This document shows positions 33,761 through 45,596 of a stretch of 64,000 nt of DNA, one piece after another. The notes under the pieces were generated by a model. That model searched no databases. It had not been told where the DNA came from and was given only the letters and a program-made list of their open reading frames with translations. Position 1 is the first letter of the stretch, and every line of letters starts with the position of its first letter. This DNA is from Liquidambar formosana (Eukaryota > Streptophyta > Magnoliopsida > Saxifragales > Altingiaceae). Location of the stretch: NCBI GenBank assembly GCA_039720395.1, contig CM077824.1, positions 26,117,278 through 26,181,277 of the forward strand. The letters are read 5' to 3'. The position numbers and the translations under genes were made by a program.

Positions 33761-36270
33761 GGGAAGGAGACAATTCTTATGGTTCCATTCAATGATTGCT
33801 GTTACATTGGCTCCATCGTGACCATTTGTGCTTAAGAGTTTAGGCGTAGTATGGATTTGGAATTTGTCCTTTTTGCTTTCTAGTTTTCTTTTGTCTTTTG
33901 AGTTGCATGTGTTAGTGGGTTCTTTGAGTCTATTATCTCTTATCATTGTTAGTTTGGCTTTCCATTTAGTTCTTCATTCAATAAAGTATTGCTTTTTCTA
34001 TCTCATCCTTCCTATCAATCAATTGACAATCAAAGTGGCATGAAAATATTTCTCAGTAAGCTCCTCCTACGCTCAATGAACAAGGGGCATGCACAATGAG
34101 TAATGAATGGACTGTAACTGATTAACTTAGAAACAATGAAAAGTTTAAAATGATAAACATGGGGATCACTCTCCTACTCTATCACATGGAGCCATTGAAA
34201 GAAGTTCCGAAGTCTTGCAAAGATGAATTTTGAAGAACGAAAGAAGAACTTGATTGCAAAATTTCTAAAGATGATTTACCTCTCTCTATATATAAAGAAA
34301 AAAAGAATTAAAAAAAATTTGAAGAAGAAAGAGAGTGGATGGATTAAACATACAAGAGCACCAAAGAAGATCAAGTGCAATCAAAAGAAGACCTCGTGAT
34401 CAAGAAGACTACATCATCCGTTCGAGAAATGCAAAGAAGAGTTCAACTACATCATCCGTTCGAGAAATGCAAAGAAGAGTTCGACTACATCATCCGTTTG
34501 AGAAATATTGCAAAGAAGAGTTCGATTACATCATCCGTTCGAGAAATGCAAAGAAGAGTTCAACTACATCATCCATTCGAGAAATGCAAAGAAGAGTTCA
34601 AGTACATCATCCGTTCGAGGAATGCAAAGAAGAGTTCAAGCCAAGTTGGGGTTGTCCCTATGTGGTTATGTGTAAAGCTTAAGCCCGCTAGGTTGAAAAC
34701 CTGAAATGGCGACCTAGGCAAAAGTTAGGACGTTGAAAAAATGAATGACAAATGTGATGAACTACGAAGACCTGATTCTCCACTAAAAGAAAAAGATTGT
34801 TTGTTTGCATTGATTTTGTGTTCTCATGAGATTAAAGTGGAGATACGTAGGCAACCCATAAAGTCACTTTGGCTGCGGTCCAATTTAGTGAAAAAAAAAA
34901 AAAAAAGAGAAAAAGAAAGAAGTTTTGCACATAACTAATCATTGAAAGCAATTCTTTGTGACTAAGTTAAGAAGAATCAGTTTTGTTCATTGAACTAATG
35001 AGCTTAAAATACTACATGCCACTAAGAAAGTTAATATGATTATTCTTTCTCTTTATCTTCCCAATTTGTTCTTGTTTTGTTTTGTTCTCCCTATTCTCCT
35101 TTGTTTGTTCTTGTTTCCTCTCTTTTTCCCCTTTACTTTGTGTTTTCAGTGGTCATTGACCGCGTCTTTGAGAATTATTGTTAGGCATGGTTTATTCCTG
35201 CGGTCCATTGTGTCGGGTTCCATTCTTAACTTAGGCTCTTATCATAGATTTAATGATGGAAAAGGGGCAACAGTAGTCATTATGGAATCATTTGATTGGT
35301 CTAGTGAAGAAATGGGCCGTGAGATTCATGGGGTTGAATTCTCTATGATTGAGGTAGTTCGCAAGTTCTGAGGTGAAACAGGCATGAGACTCCATAACCT
35401 ATGGAATGATTTGTTTGTCTCAATTGGTTGAAGAATAAGTTGAATTTGATAAAGAAGAATAGGCATGAAACTCTGCGAACTTGGGGGTAGATTTATTCAC
35501 ATGAATAGAAGGGGCATGAGACTTCGTCATTGTAGTAGTTGCAAAATTCAAGAAAAAGGAAAAGAAAATGAAAATAAAAGAGAAACCCGCTAGGACGAAA
35601 ACCTGAAAAGGCAGCCTAGGCAAAAGTTAGGGTTCTTGAAAAGAAAAGAGAAGAAAAATAAAAAGAAAGAAGAGAAAAAGAAGATAAAGGAATTCACTCT
35701 ATCTTCACACTTTGAGAAAAGAACCACAGTTTGATTAAGACTTCTTAAAATACATCATTTTCTGAGAAGGCATGTCCCCATTATTGGTTTAAAAATAAAG
35801 TTTAAAAAAAAAAAAAAAAAAAAGAGAAAAAAGGTGTTCTTAAAGAAGAAATGTTTTGAAAAGAATGGCTTTATGACTGCATTAGATTTGCATAGGATTG
35901 TCTCGAAAAGTATAGTAATGCTTCACCTGTGGCTTCATATTTTCTTGCTAGAATTGCTCTTTGACTTAGCCATAAAAGCACTTGAGAAATAGTTAAGGCC
36001 CACTTTCTTGTTTTTGCCCCTTTTGATTCCCACTTGTTGTGGAAGTTTGATCTTGGCCTCAAATTGGGACCAGCTTGCACCAAAGATCGTGAAATTCAAC
36101 CAACAAGAGATAGATATCATAATTCAAAGGTGGGGAATGCATGAACTTGGTTTTAAAAGAAAGAACTTGAAAGATAACATAAATGCCCACATAAGCTTAA
36201 TACAAGGATTTGACAAGTTAAGAGTTTCTAGATGCTTAAATTGAGTTTCCTAAACTTAAAATAAGTGTCT
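33761..36270 (+). other. non-coding interior of element D between gag and antisense gene
   Basis: No pol remnants seen. It contains the 38-bp array at 34411-34640 and a duplicated module with CCCGCTAGG, GAAAACCTGAAA and CCTAGGCAAAAGTTAGG at 34684-34729 and 35586-35632. Three diverged GGCATGA(G/A)ACTC copies occur between 35380 and 35530. Long A-rich runs lie near 34893 and 35801. Confidence 0.7.
34411..34640. repeat. 38-bp tandem repeat, six copies
   Basis: ACATCATCCGTTCGAGAAAT starts at 34411, 34449, 34487, 34528, 34566 and 34604. The period is 38, with one 41-bp unit carrying a 3-bp insertion. Because 38 is not a multiple of three, each reading frame cycles through the others, so overlapping frames look open with shared peptide words (VREMQRRV, HHPFEKCKEEF). 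I do not call a protein. Confidence 0.92.
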
Positions 36271-39200
36271 TTAACGCTTCCTTCGTGGTTTCCTTCTCTT
36301 GCTTGGCCCTGCTTCGTCTGTTGATGGAGGAGGTGGTGGAGCCGCAGCTGGGTTGTACTGAGGGAAGGAATCAATCTGCAAGTTTCCAAGAAAGTAAATG
36401 GTATGAGTACCACTTTTTTAAAGAAGAAAACCAAAGATTTTCATAAGTTTTTGATTGGAGCTATTCTTACTGGGTGCGAGTGTTCGCCCGCTCTATATGC
36501 CTCTTGCCTTGATAGGCTTAGGCTCATCCTCATCATGTCCCTTCTCAAGCTAGCATTGAGATTGATCTATTCTTGTGAATACCCAGCGGGTGTCTGTGAA
36601 GAGAAATTGGATAAGAAATGTCTAACAAATAGTTGGGGATTAAGAGAATCAAGTCAACCTTGAAACTTACAGTCTCATATCTAGGATCTATCTGAGGAAC
36701 CTCGTCCATCACAGGAGGTGCTATAGTCGTGGGCACGATGTCACCTCCTTGGCACAAATCAATGGACCACCTAGGCTGTGGCAAAGGGGGCAGTGCGTTC
36801 CTATCCATGCCCTCATCATCACTATCCATATGCACCCCTGACACACCCGAGGTTGAACCCACTGTGGAATGGTGACCACGAGCTCGTCGTCCCTGAAAAG
36901 AGTGGCACATAGTCAGCTAGGAAACATTTGCAAAGCACGTATGGGGTTGAGTATGTACTTACCCCTACGGGTGGAACTCCTACGACCCTAGGAGGCATCA
37001 GATACCTCCTACAGAAACTCTCGTAGTTCCCATTCGGAACTATGAAGTCAATCGCATCCTTGCCTCGTATAGCTTTGATCAATTCGCGCCCCTGCAAGGA
37101 GTTGGCATGTCTCATGCTCTCAAGCGGTGCCATAGGGACTACAGCTGCATTAATGGTGCCTTTTACTTGGCGCCAAACTCTCTCCCCGAGGTACCAGTAG
37201 CGACCCATAGGACCTTCTAGGAGGATCCTCTTCTCAATCATATCAACACACCTGTGGCATTGCTCCTCAAGAGCATATTTCCATTGCGCCCATGGATCCT
37301 AGTCCACCTAATTCATGAGTTGGTGTTAAGCGAAAGAATTGAAAAGATGGAATTCAAAAGATAAAAGTTTTAGAAATTACCTTATCAGCAGTAATGCAAG
37401 CTAGGAATGCCCTAGCATGGGCATAGTCGTGTTTATTGTCCACTAAATCACACCTATTGTCGATGTGGTAATTGGACATAACGGGCCATGAGGGATCATT
37501 GTCCATGAGAGCAGGACGTTCAAACCCCAAGTACTCGTAGTACCAGATCTGTTTTCAAAAAGAAAATGAATTTCAAAAGAAAATGATAATGTGTATTCAT
37601 TGAAAATATTGTTAGAAAGGAAATTTGTAGGTTGATTTACCTCCTAGATAAAGGACATCCCGCAGTGGTTTGTGCTCACTCCACGCGATCTGTCGCTCAT
37701 GGACCTATACAGTACAGCAAGAACGGCGTTACCCCAGTTGTAATCGCCCATCCCCCAAACATCCTCCATGCAAGTAAGGTGCCCGAGATGAGCCACATCG
37801 CCAGAGCTAGCAAAGAATATGCTGGACAACATGTATAGCATGAAAGCTCGGGCAAGACAAGATGGATCTGCATCATCCTCTTCTCTTTGATCACCAAAAT
37901 GAATCTTTAGCCAAGTTCGGCGCACTCCACCCCTTTGAACAAGTACCATGGTCCCGAGTTGTTCCAAGAGATAATGGGGATCCCCGTGAGCATTCTCATA
38001 GTAAGATAATCTCCGCCCACCTAGGCGAAGTCCTGTGATGACCGTAAAGTCTGTTGGGGTAAGAGTCATTTCCCCGAAACTGAAGTGAAAAGTGTTTGTG
38101 GTGTCCCACCACAACTCAGTAAGGGCCAGCAGCGCTTGTCTGTCCCTCTGCTCCACCCATAAAGCATTCAGAAAATCTCCAAAACCCGCATTAATTATAA
38201 TCTTTTGGGTTTCAGGTTGCCGTGTGGCCATTTTGCGCCACCACTCAATCACTCCTCCAAGGGCATGTCTCGTCCTGTCCTCAAAGTTTGGCTACAAAGA
38301 ATAAAGGAAATCATGAAAATTGTTATTTTGAGTATTTGCTATGCTTAATGAATAAATCAAGAATGTTTAAATTCATGGTTTTTCAAGAAAGTTTTCACAC
38401 GTGAAAAGAAAGTTTTTTGCAAAGGAAAGTGTTTCAAAAATCAAAAGTTAACATTCAAGAGAATACCCATGAGTTTTCCTTGGGTTGGTTAAAGCACTTG
38501 AAAGAAAGAAGAGAATTTCATCAAATACTTAGTAGGCATTGTCATGGCTACAAAGTTTTTACAAAGAAAAAGTATTTCAAAAATCATAGGTTGATATTCT
38601 AGGGAATGCCCTTAAGTTTTCCTTTGATTTCCCAAAGTATTTGAAAGCAAAAAATGATTTTATTTGGGTGGGCATTGTTATGGCTACAAAGTATTTATAA
38701 AGAAAAGTGCTCTAAAAATCATGGGTTGGCATCCCAAGAGAAAGCCTTTGAGTTTCCCTTTGGTTTTCTAAAGCATTTGAAAAGAAAAAGAATGATTTTA
38801 TTCTTTTGAGAATTTTATCAAACACTTGGTAGGCATAGTTATGCCCACATGATTTTTGTAAAGAAAAGTGTTTTTAAACTCATGGGTAAACTCCTTGGAA
38901 AATACCTTTGATGTTTTGTTTAAGAACTTTGTGCATTTGAAAAGAAAAAGAATGATTTTATTCTCTTGGGAATTTTATCAAACACTTGGTGGGCATAGTT
39001 ATGCCTATGTTGGCAAATGAGGTCTTTGTATATGGAAAACTCCCAAAAGTTGTCAAAATAACAAGAAGTCAATGCATTTCATTCATAAGAATAGCAAATA
39101 TTTGAAAAGAAACGATGAAATGAAAGAATAAGAATGAACTTAAAGGAGTTGGGAATTATCTTACCTCATTCATGGAATGGATGTAGGAGAGATGATTGTT

Positions 39201-39314
39201 GGGTTCCAAGAGCAAGCTATCCGGTTGATCTTCATAATGAGGTGCTTTGTATGTTTTCTTGAGGAAGTGATGTGGATATTTTGCATCGGAGTATTTATTT
39301 GATGAAGAACTCAT
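36271..39314 (-). pseudogene. plant mobile domain (PMD) gene, seven exons, antisense in element D
   Basis: Exons read on the minus strand: 39314-39165, 38291-37641, 37548-37381, 37298-36963, 36892-36671, 36593-36471, 36375-36271. All have GT-AG borders and lengths divisible by three (150, 651, 168, 336, 222, 123, 105), giving about 584 codons from MSSSSNKYSD to TAA. Exon 2 holds the PMD core: IEWWRKMATRQPETQ, then LTELWWDTTNTFHFSFGEMT, then LTPTDFTVITGLRLGG. The C-terminus is Pro-rich and ends with a basic, nuclear-signal-like SKRRKPRRKR. Two in-frame TAGs occur: 37646-37644 (probably a lost Trp) and 36569-36567. PMD proteins such as MAIN and MAIL1 act in nuclear silencing; related domains are carried by plant transposons. 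Here it is probably inactive or recently dead. Confidence 0.85.
38294..39164 (-). other. large first intron of the PMD gene with diverged repeats
   Basis: Between exon 1 donor GAG/GTAAG (39165/39164) and exon 2 acceptor TTTGTAG (38292). On the plus strand a unit with GGCAT(A/T)GTTATGGC, AAAGAAAAGTG, ATGGGTTG and TTTGGTTTTC recurs about every 130-160 bases (near 38536, 38667, 38831, 38992). Confidence 0.7.
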
Positions 39315-40416
39315 GTTGGGTGTTCTTGAGAAAATGGGTTTGATTTGAAAAAGTAAGTTGGAAAAGTTGATTTGATGAATCAAAGGTGGTTTTGATTCCT
39401 TGAAAGTGATGTTGTTAGTATTTAATCACCACAATGATTCAAGTTTAATGCCAAAGTTTTGGTATTTTGGAGTTGGGAATGTTGGGTTTTGGGTTTCTAG
39501 AGAGAGAAGCTCTCAAAAACCAAGTTGGAAGGATGAACAAATGAGGGAAGGTGCAAGGCTTTATAGCCAAAACACCAAAAAATGCAGCAGAAAAATGCAC
39601 TCTCGGGTGACCGGTTGGCCCCAACCGGTCCAACCGGTTCACCAACCGGTCCAACCGGTCCCCCAACCCGGTTTTGCATTTTGTGCAATTTTCGCACATT
39701 TTCGCTTAACCGGGCCCCTTTTCGCTTGATTTTTTGATGAAATTTCTCTTGAAAGGCCTAGAACTTGATGTGAATGATTTGAAATACATGAAATGATGAG
39801 TGATTAGTCACTAATTGAATTATTAGTGCATTCATGGTGATATTTGCAAGCCCACTTTGACATTTGCTTTGTTAAAGGGCTTTATCTTTGGATGATGGAA
39901 GGATAATGCTTGTGATATTTGTTTGGAACCATGGAATTTTATATTCCTTGATTTCTTGTGATTGAGTCGCTATTGCTATTTATTTCTTGAGGAAATTATA
40001 GCACGTTGGAATTGATTGAGTGTTCTTGCTTATTTTTAATCCTCGGGTTAAAATAAAGCTTTGTTGATTGGATGATGAGTTGATTGAATGCTTGGGATGC
40101 TTTGTAAGGATCATGAAATTGTTATTTCTTGATTCTTTATGATGAATTGCCATTGCTATTAATTTCTTGAGGAGGTTATAGCATAATTGGAATGTGTGCT
40201 TTGCTTAATTTTAACAAAGATTGTTAAAATAAAGCCTATGATTGCTCGGTTGGAATAGGTTTTGGAAGTATGTTTAAATGACTCTTTGAGTCACATACAT
40301 GATTTGTTTTGGATTGCTATTTAATTTCTTAAGGAAATTATAGCACAGTGAAATGGTGGCCTTTGCTTAAATTTAACAAATTTGTTAAATTGAAGCTTCA
40401 TGATTTGGTTTGATGA
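39315..40416. other. presumed promoter side of the PMD gene
   Basis: No frame of note. It contains a copy of the GC-rich CCGGTTGG module at 39602-39670 that otherwise occurs only in the LTRs, and an AT-rich stretch with repeated TTTCTTGAGGAAATTATAGCA-like 18-20 base words near 39975, 40163 and 40326. Confidence 0.5.
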
Positions 40417-41000
40417 GTATAGTGTGTTTAAATGACCTTTGTGGTCACACATGCCCCCTATTTTGTGTGAGGTCTCTCATCTAGTGAGGTGAGCATACAT
40501 TATGGAAGCATACGAGGTCTCTCATCCAGTGAGGTGAGCGTATGAAAGTATAGTGTGTTTAAATGACCTTTGTGGTCACACACGCCCCCTATTTTGTGCG
40601 AGGTCTCTCATCCAGTGAGGTGAGCATACATTATGGAAGCATACGAGGTCTCTCATCCAGTGAGGTGAGCGTATGAAAGTATAGTGTGTTTAAATGACCC
40701 TTGTGGTCACACACGCCCCCTATTTTGTGCGAGGTCTCTCATCTAGTGAGGTGAGCGTACATTATGGAAGCATACAAGGTCTCTCATCCAGTGAGGTGAG
40801 CGTATGAAAGTATAGTGTGTTTAAATGACCTTTGTGGTCACACACGCCCCCTGTTTTGTCCGAGGTCTCTCATCCAGTGAGGTGAGCGTACATTATGGAA
40901 GCATACGAGGGCTCTCATCCAGTGAGGTGAGCGTATGAAAGTATAGTGTGTTTAAATGATCCTTGTGGTCACACACGCCCCCTATTTTGTGTTTTCACCC
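40417..41000. repeat. 131-bp tandem repeat near 3' end of element D
   Basis: GTATAGTGTGTTTAAATGA begins at 40417, 40548, 40679, 40810 and 40941, an exact 131-bp period, four full units and part of a fifth. Within each unit GAGGTCTCTCATCCAGTGAG occurs twice. Copies differ by a few bases. Confidence 0.95.
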
Positions 41001-41141
41001 GTCAGGTGAGCATGCATTATAGTGGTTATGAATTTCCCCAGTAGTTGCTGGTGAAGTTCAATCTTTGGTTCTTTGCCCTTTTCTTGTGAAAATGGGCTGT
41101 CTTTTCTAACATTGGTGTCATTTGCGAAGCAAACTCCACCA

Positions 41142-41153
41142 ATAAGGGGCATC
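41142..41153 (+). other. polypurine tract of element D
   Basis: AATAAGGGGCATC precedes the 3' LTR start TGTAGAC; the purine-rich AATAAGGGG is the likely plus-strand primer. Confidence 0.65.
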
Positions 41154-44100
41154 TGTAGACACCCCATTTTCACCCCCATGAGATCATGATATCATTTGGT
41201 TAGGTTTAGAAGCATTTAGGAGTCCCTAAGCCTTAAAGGACAATTTTGCCCTTTTAAGCCTTAGGAGGATTGGTCATCATTGCATGCATATTTTTGTCTC
41301 TTTGTTGAGTCCCATCACTTGCATTTAGTTTCTAGGGTCATTTTGGATATGTGTGTCAAATTTGGTTCAATTCCAGATAGGTTTGGATAGCTAATTAGAA
41401 CTTTTGCAACTTGAAGGGCAATTTCATCTTTTACTTCGTATATTTTCCAATTGACTTCCAAATTTGCTCCGGAGTGTTCCATTAACCTTAGAATGATGAA
41501 ATGAGCCTAATTGAAGTGCCAATTTAATTTATTGATAGGTTTGGGATTGGTTCACCACATTACCCTATGCTTAATTGACCTTTTTTCGGGTAATCGCCTC
41601 ATGAAAACCCAGCCACTTGACTGTGGTCAGGGATTATTGGTTCAAGAATATTCTACGCTTATTCTACATTGAATCCTTGAAATTTTGGCTTTTGAATCAC
41701 TCAAATCGGAGTTAAAACGAAGAATTTGTGTCCGTTTGAAGTTTGAAGTCCAAACCGAGCTAGAATTCCAATTTTTTTGGATTCTTCTCGGGTGACCGGA
41801 TTGGGCCCAACCGGTTGGACTAGTTCACCAACCGGTTGGACCGGTTCACCCCAACCGGTCACCCGAGAGTTCCATCCTGAATTTTCTCCTTTTGAATTTT
41901 TGACGAAATGGGACTCTACCACTCCGAATTTCAGCCTTCTAAAGGACTTCTAAGCCTATTGGGAGGTGGTTTTGAGTTGGTTATCAGTTCATGGGATTTA
42001 ATTACAGCCCTAGATTGATTTTATGGTGAATTAATCCCAACCATTGGTTCATATGGTTGGTTGGTTATAAATAGAGGCTCATTCATCAGCATAAGGGACT
42101 TTTGACACTTCATACTTATAAGAGAGAGAGGGACCACGAGTTTGCACACACCCATATCACTTGGAGGAGGCTTCCTACTGCAATTTTGAAGAGGAACTAG
42201 AAGGGAACCAAGCCAAAGAGAAGGAAGAACACAGCAAGGACTTTTGCTTTATTGTAAGTCTCTTTTGCTTTCTTTTACGATTCCTTCTTCTTCTACTCCA
42301 TTCTCTGCATAGTTATGGTTTAGAATTGATTTAGGAATCATATATACTCTATATTTTAGAGTGTATATGATTCAAAGATGATGAGAATGCATGTTAGTGG
42401 ATTAGGATTGCGAATTGTTTGTCGGTAGGATAGTTTCTCTCTTAAGGATAGAGGTACGTTTTGCAAGAAAAATCAATTGATGTGTTTAGGCCGTTTTCTC
42501 TTCATGGTTCAATTATATACATGATTTTAAGCATCTTTTGTATAGGACACTTGCTGTGTAAGCCTCGTCTTCATAGGTGTATGGATGATTATCCTTTTCG
42601 AGGATAATTATCGTCCTTAGAGGGTGAGGTTGTGCATAGGTGCTTTCTAGAGTGTGTTTAAGTGCGCTATGAGTTTCATTGCATTCTTAGGTATATATTT
42701 TACGTAGGATATGTGAAGAAACCATTCATACGGAATGATTTCTACGTAAAATTATCTTTGGATAGTTTTACTTAAGAAAGCTCGCCGTAAGGATGATTAT
42801 TTCGCATTCTTACATAAAGTACTTACCTAAGGCATCATGGTAGATTTTCTTTTCATGTTTAGGATTGTCATATGATATTTTCATCATGGTAATGCCTATT
42901 TATCATGTTTTTGATAGTTTTGTGCATGTTAGGGTGTTTAAAGCATATAGGAGCATATAGGATTTAGTATTTCTTTTGATTCTTGTTATTTGCATGAGTT
43001 TTAGGTCATTGTATGCATGTTTAGTATTCTGTCCAGATTTGATTTAGGTCTTCTAATGATGATTTGAGCATGAATATGAATGATTTGAGCTTAATAATTG
43101 CCTTATAGAATACATAGGGTGATTAATTGGTGATTTCTCGATGTTTCGGGATGATTTGCATAAGTGTTAGGTCATTATATGCATATTTAGTATTCTGTCC
43201 AGATTTGAATTAGGTCTTCAAATGATGATTTGAGCATGAATATGAATGGTTTGAGCTTAATAATTGCCCTATAGAATACATGGGGTGATTAATTGGTGTT
43301 TTCTCGATGTTTCGGGATAATTTGCATATTGTAAGTGGTTCATGGTAAGTTGTGTATGAATTGTTCTCTTCTCCCCCTTGGGTTATTGTCTTTACTTTGA
43401 ATTAGAAGTCCTAAGTTTCCAACTCTCTAAAAATTCTGTTTTAATTAGAGTTCTATCCCTTTTAGAATTCTACTTTCATCAAAATTCTGTTTTAGTTAGA
43501 GTTCTATCTCTTTTAGAATTCTACTTTTCTCAAACTCCTTTTTTAATTAGAGTTCTATCTCTTTTAGAATTCTACTTTTCTCAAACTCCTTTTTGAATTA
43601 GAGTTCTATCTCTTTTAGAATTCTACTTGGATAAGAGTTCTATCTCTTTTCAAATTCTATCTTTTCTCAAATTCCTTTTTGGAAATCCTTCTTCTTTTAA
43701 AACTCTTCTTTTCTTTTTATGGAAACTTAGGGTTTATAGTTCATTGTAAAGGGAGTAACCCCTTCTCAATCGAACTACGTGGACTTTGATCCTTACATCT
43801 TTATATGTAAGGTACGTAGGTACTCATTTGATGTTCAAGTCCGCCCTAGGATACTAAGTATCCTAGGTTTTCTTTTTCTTTCTTTCTCTTTCTCTCTACC
43901 CATTTGTCCATCACATATATGCTAGTGGAGTAGGATGGACCCATGCTTATACATTTATCCATCACATATTTGTTAGTGGATAGGATGGATTTGTTTGCTT
44001 ATTCATTTGTCCATCACATATTTGCTAGTGGATAGGATGGATTGGTTTGTTCATTCTCTCTATCTCTTACTTGCTTTCCATATCTCTCATACTTGTTCAT

Positions 44101-44555
44101 AGATGTTTACATGCTTTATGGATGTTTATATGCTTTATGGATGTTCATGGATGAATGTGAATTATTTATGGATGATTCTTTGCATATGCATGGTGACTAA
44201 TTAGGAAGTGATTGAAATAGCCCATATAAATTCAGAGACCTATTTTTGGGGCGATGTGGGTGCCTATAGGATGTTTCCTAGAACCTTCCCACATCGTAAC
44301 TTAGTCTCCGAATCCTCTCTTGTTTTGATAGACCTACTTTTTCCTTGATCGGAGTCATGAGGTTTGTTTTCAAAGGTTTTCTTAAAAAAAACTGTTTTTA
44401 TGGTTTTCCTCTTTGCCTAAAAATGAGGTGGCGACTCCTTATTTGTTATGTTTTTGTGAACCTTTTAAAAACCAGATTTTTATTAATTTAAATCTCTACA
44501 AGTCTTTTTAAAAGAAAGGTTCTCCTTCCCCCTGGATCGAAACCCGTGGTTCACC
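41154..44555 (+). repeat. 3' LTR of element D
   Basis: 3402 bp, nearly identical to 28296-31696. TATAAATA box at 42066-42073. The last base is C (GGTTCACC) where the 5' LTR has A. Confidence 0.93.
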
Positions 44556-44560
44556 CTAGT

Positions 44561-45596
44561 AAAAAAAATAATTAATCCCGATGATCCAGAGAGGTTTTTC
44601 TGGATTGGAAAGTCACTGAGTGAGACTGACGCAGCAGAGCTGTTTGAGTTCCTGAAAGATAACATTGACATATTTGCTTGGTCGCCCCATGAAATGCCAG
44701 GAATTGATTCCAGAATTATCACTCATGAGTTGCAGGTTAATCCGAATTGCAAGCCAGTGGTTCAGAAGCAACGAAGGTTGTCTGACGATCAGGCTGAAAC
44801 AATTTCTGCCGAGGTAGATAAGCTCTTGAAAGCAGGGTTCATCAGAGAAGTAAAGTACCCGAGTTGGCTGGCCAATCCCGTGTGTGTAAAAAAAAAAAGA
44901 CAGGGGACTAGCGTGTCTGCATTGACTTCATAGACCTCAATAAAGCATGCCCGAAGGACAGCTTCCCCTTGCCTAAGTTTGACCAACTCATAGACTCTAT
45001 CTCGGGATATGAGCGGCTGAGTATCTTTGATGCCTTCTCGGGCTATCATCAAATTCCCATGGCAGAACACGATCAAGATAAAACGGGGTTTATTACTCCT
45101 AGAGGGACATACTGCTACAAGGTAATGCCATTTGGATTGAAGAATGCCGGGGCAACCTATCAACGTCTTGTTAGCAGGATGTTTGAAGGTCTAATTGGCA
45201 AAAACCTAGAGGCATACGTTGATGACACTATTGTTAAGAGCAGTTTAGAGAGAAACCATTTAGCAGACCTGACTGAGGTTTTCGCCCGACTCAGGGAGTA
45301 TAGGATGAAGTTGAACGCAAAGAAAAGCTCATTTAGGATAGGCTCGGGAAAGTTCCTAGGTCACTTAGTCTCGAAAAGGGGGATCGAGGCAAATCCAAGT
45401 AAGATTGAGGCAATAAGAACTCTACGTACACCAACAAAAGTTAGGGATGTTCAACAGTTGAACGGGATGGTGGCAACACTCAGTAGGTTTATCTCGAGGT
45501 CATTAGATAAATGCCACCCTTTCTTTCAGATACTTAAGAAGAGCACTAACTGGGGATGGGATACAGAGTGCTAGGAAGCTTACCAGAAGTTGGTCG
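44561..45596 (+). pseudogene. reverse transcriptase of element A
   Basis: The block resumes after the second CTAGT. RT motifs in order: DIFAWSPHEMPGID, then VNPNCKPVVQKQR, then LLKAGFIREVKYPSWLANPV. A frameshift follows in an A11 run at about 44887-44898. The next frame gives VCIDFIDLNKACPKDSFPLP, then FDAFSGYHQIPM, then GTYCYKVMPFGLKNAGATYQ and the catalytic YVDD within AYVDDTIVKS (about 45210-45240), then FLGHLVSKRGIE. The RNase H linker KCHPFFQILKK follows, then a TAG, then the solo LTR insertion. It copied the element RNA into DNA. Confidence 0.92.

Larger units (their letters stand above)
28296..44555 (+). mobile_element. non-autonomous Tat/Ogre-type element D with antisense plant-mobile-domain gene
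   Basis: 16,260 bp flanked by CTAGT at 28291-28295 and 44556-44560. LTRs of 3401 and 3402 bp bound a 9.46-kb interior with primer site, gag, no protease, RT, RNase H or integrase that I can find, several tandem repeat arrays and a seven-exon gene on the minus strand. It sits between the protease and RT of element A. The LTRs differ by about a dozen bases in the first 600 I compared, so the insertion is fairly young. It would depend on pol from a related element. Confidence 0.93.

Noticed and set aside
34411..34640. CRISPR-like array
   Set aside because: Units are contiguous with no spacers, in a plant retrotransposon.
34335..34704. Two overlapping frames of about 110 codons
   Set aside because: Produced by the 38-bp tandem array in different frames; kept as a repeat, not a gene.
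37299..37307. Acceptor at 37308 for PMD exon 4
   Set aside because: It would put an in-frame TAG three codons in; the acceptor nine bases on (exon from 37298) avoids it and keeps the phase.
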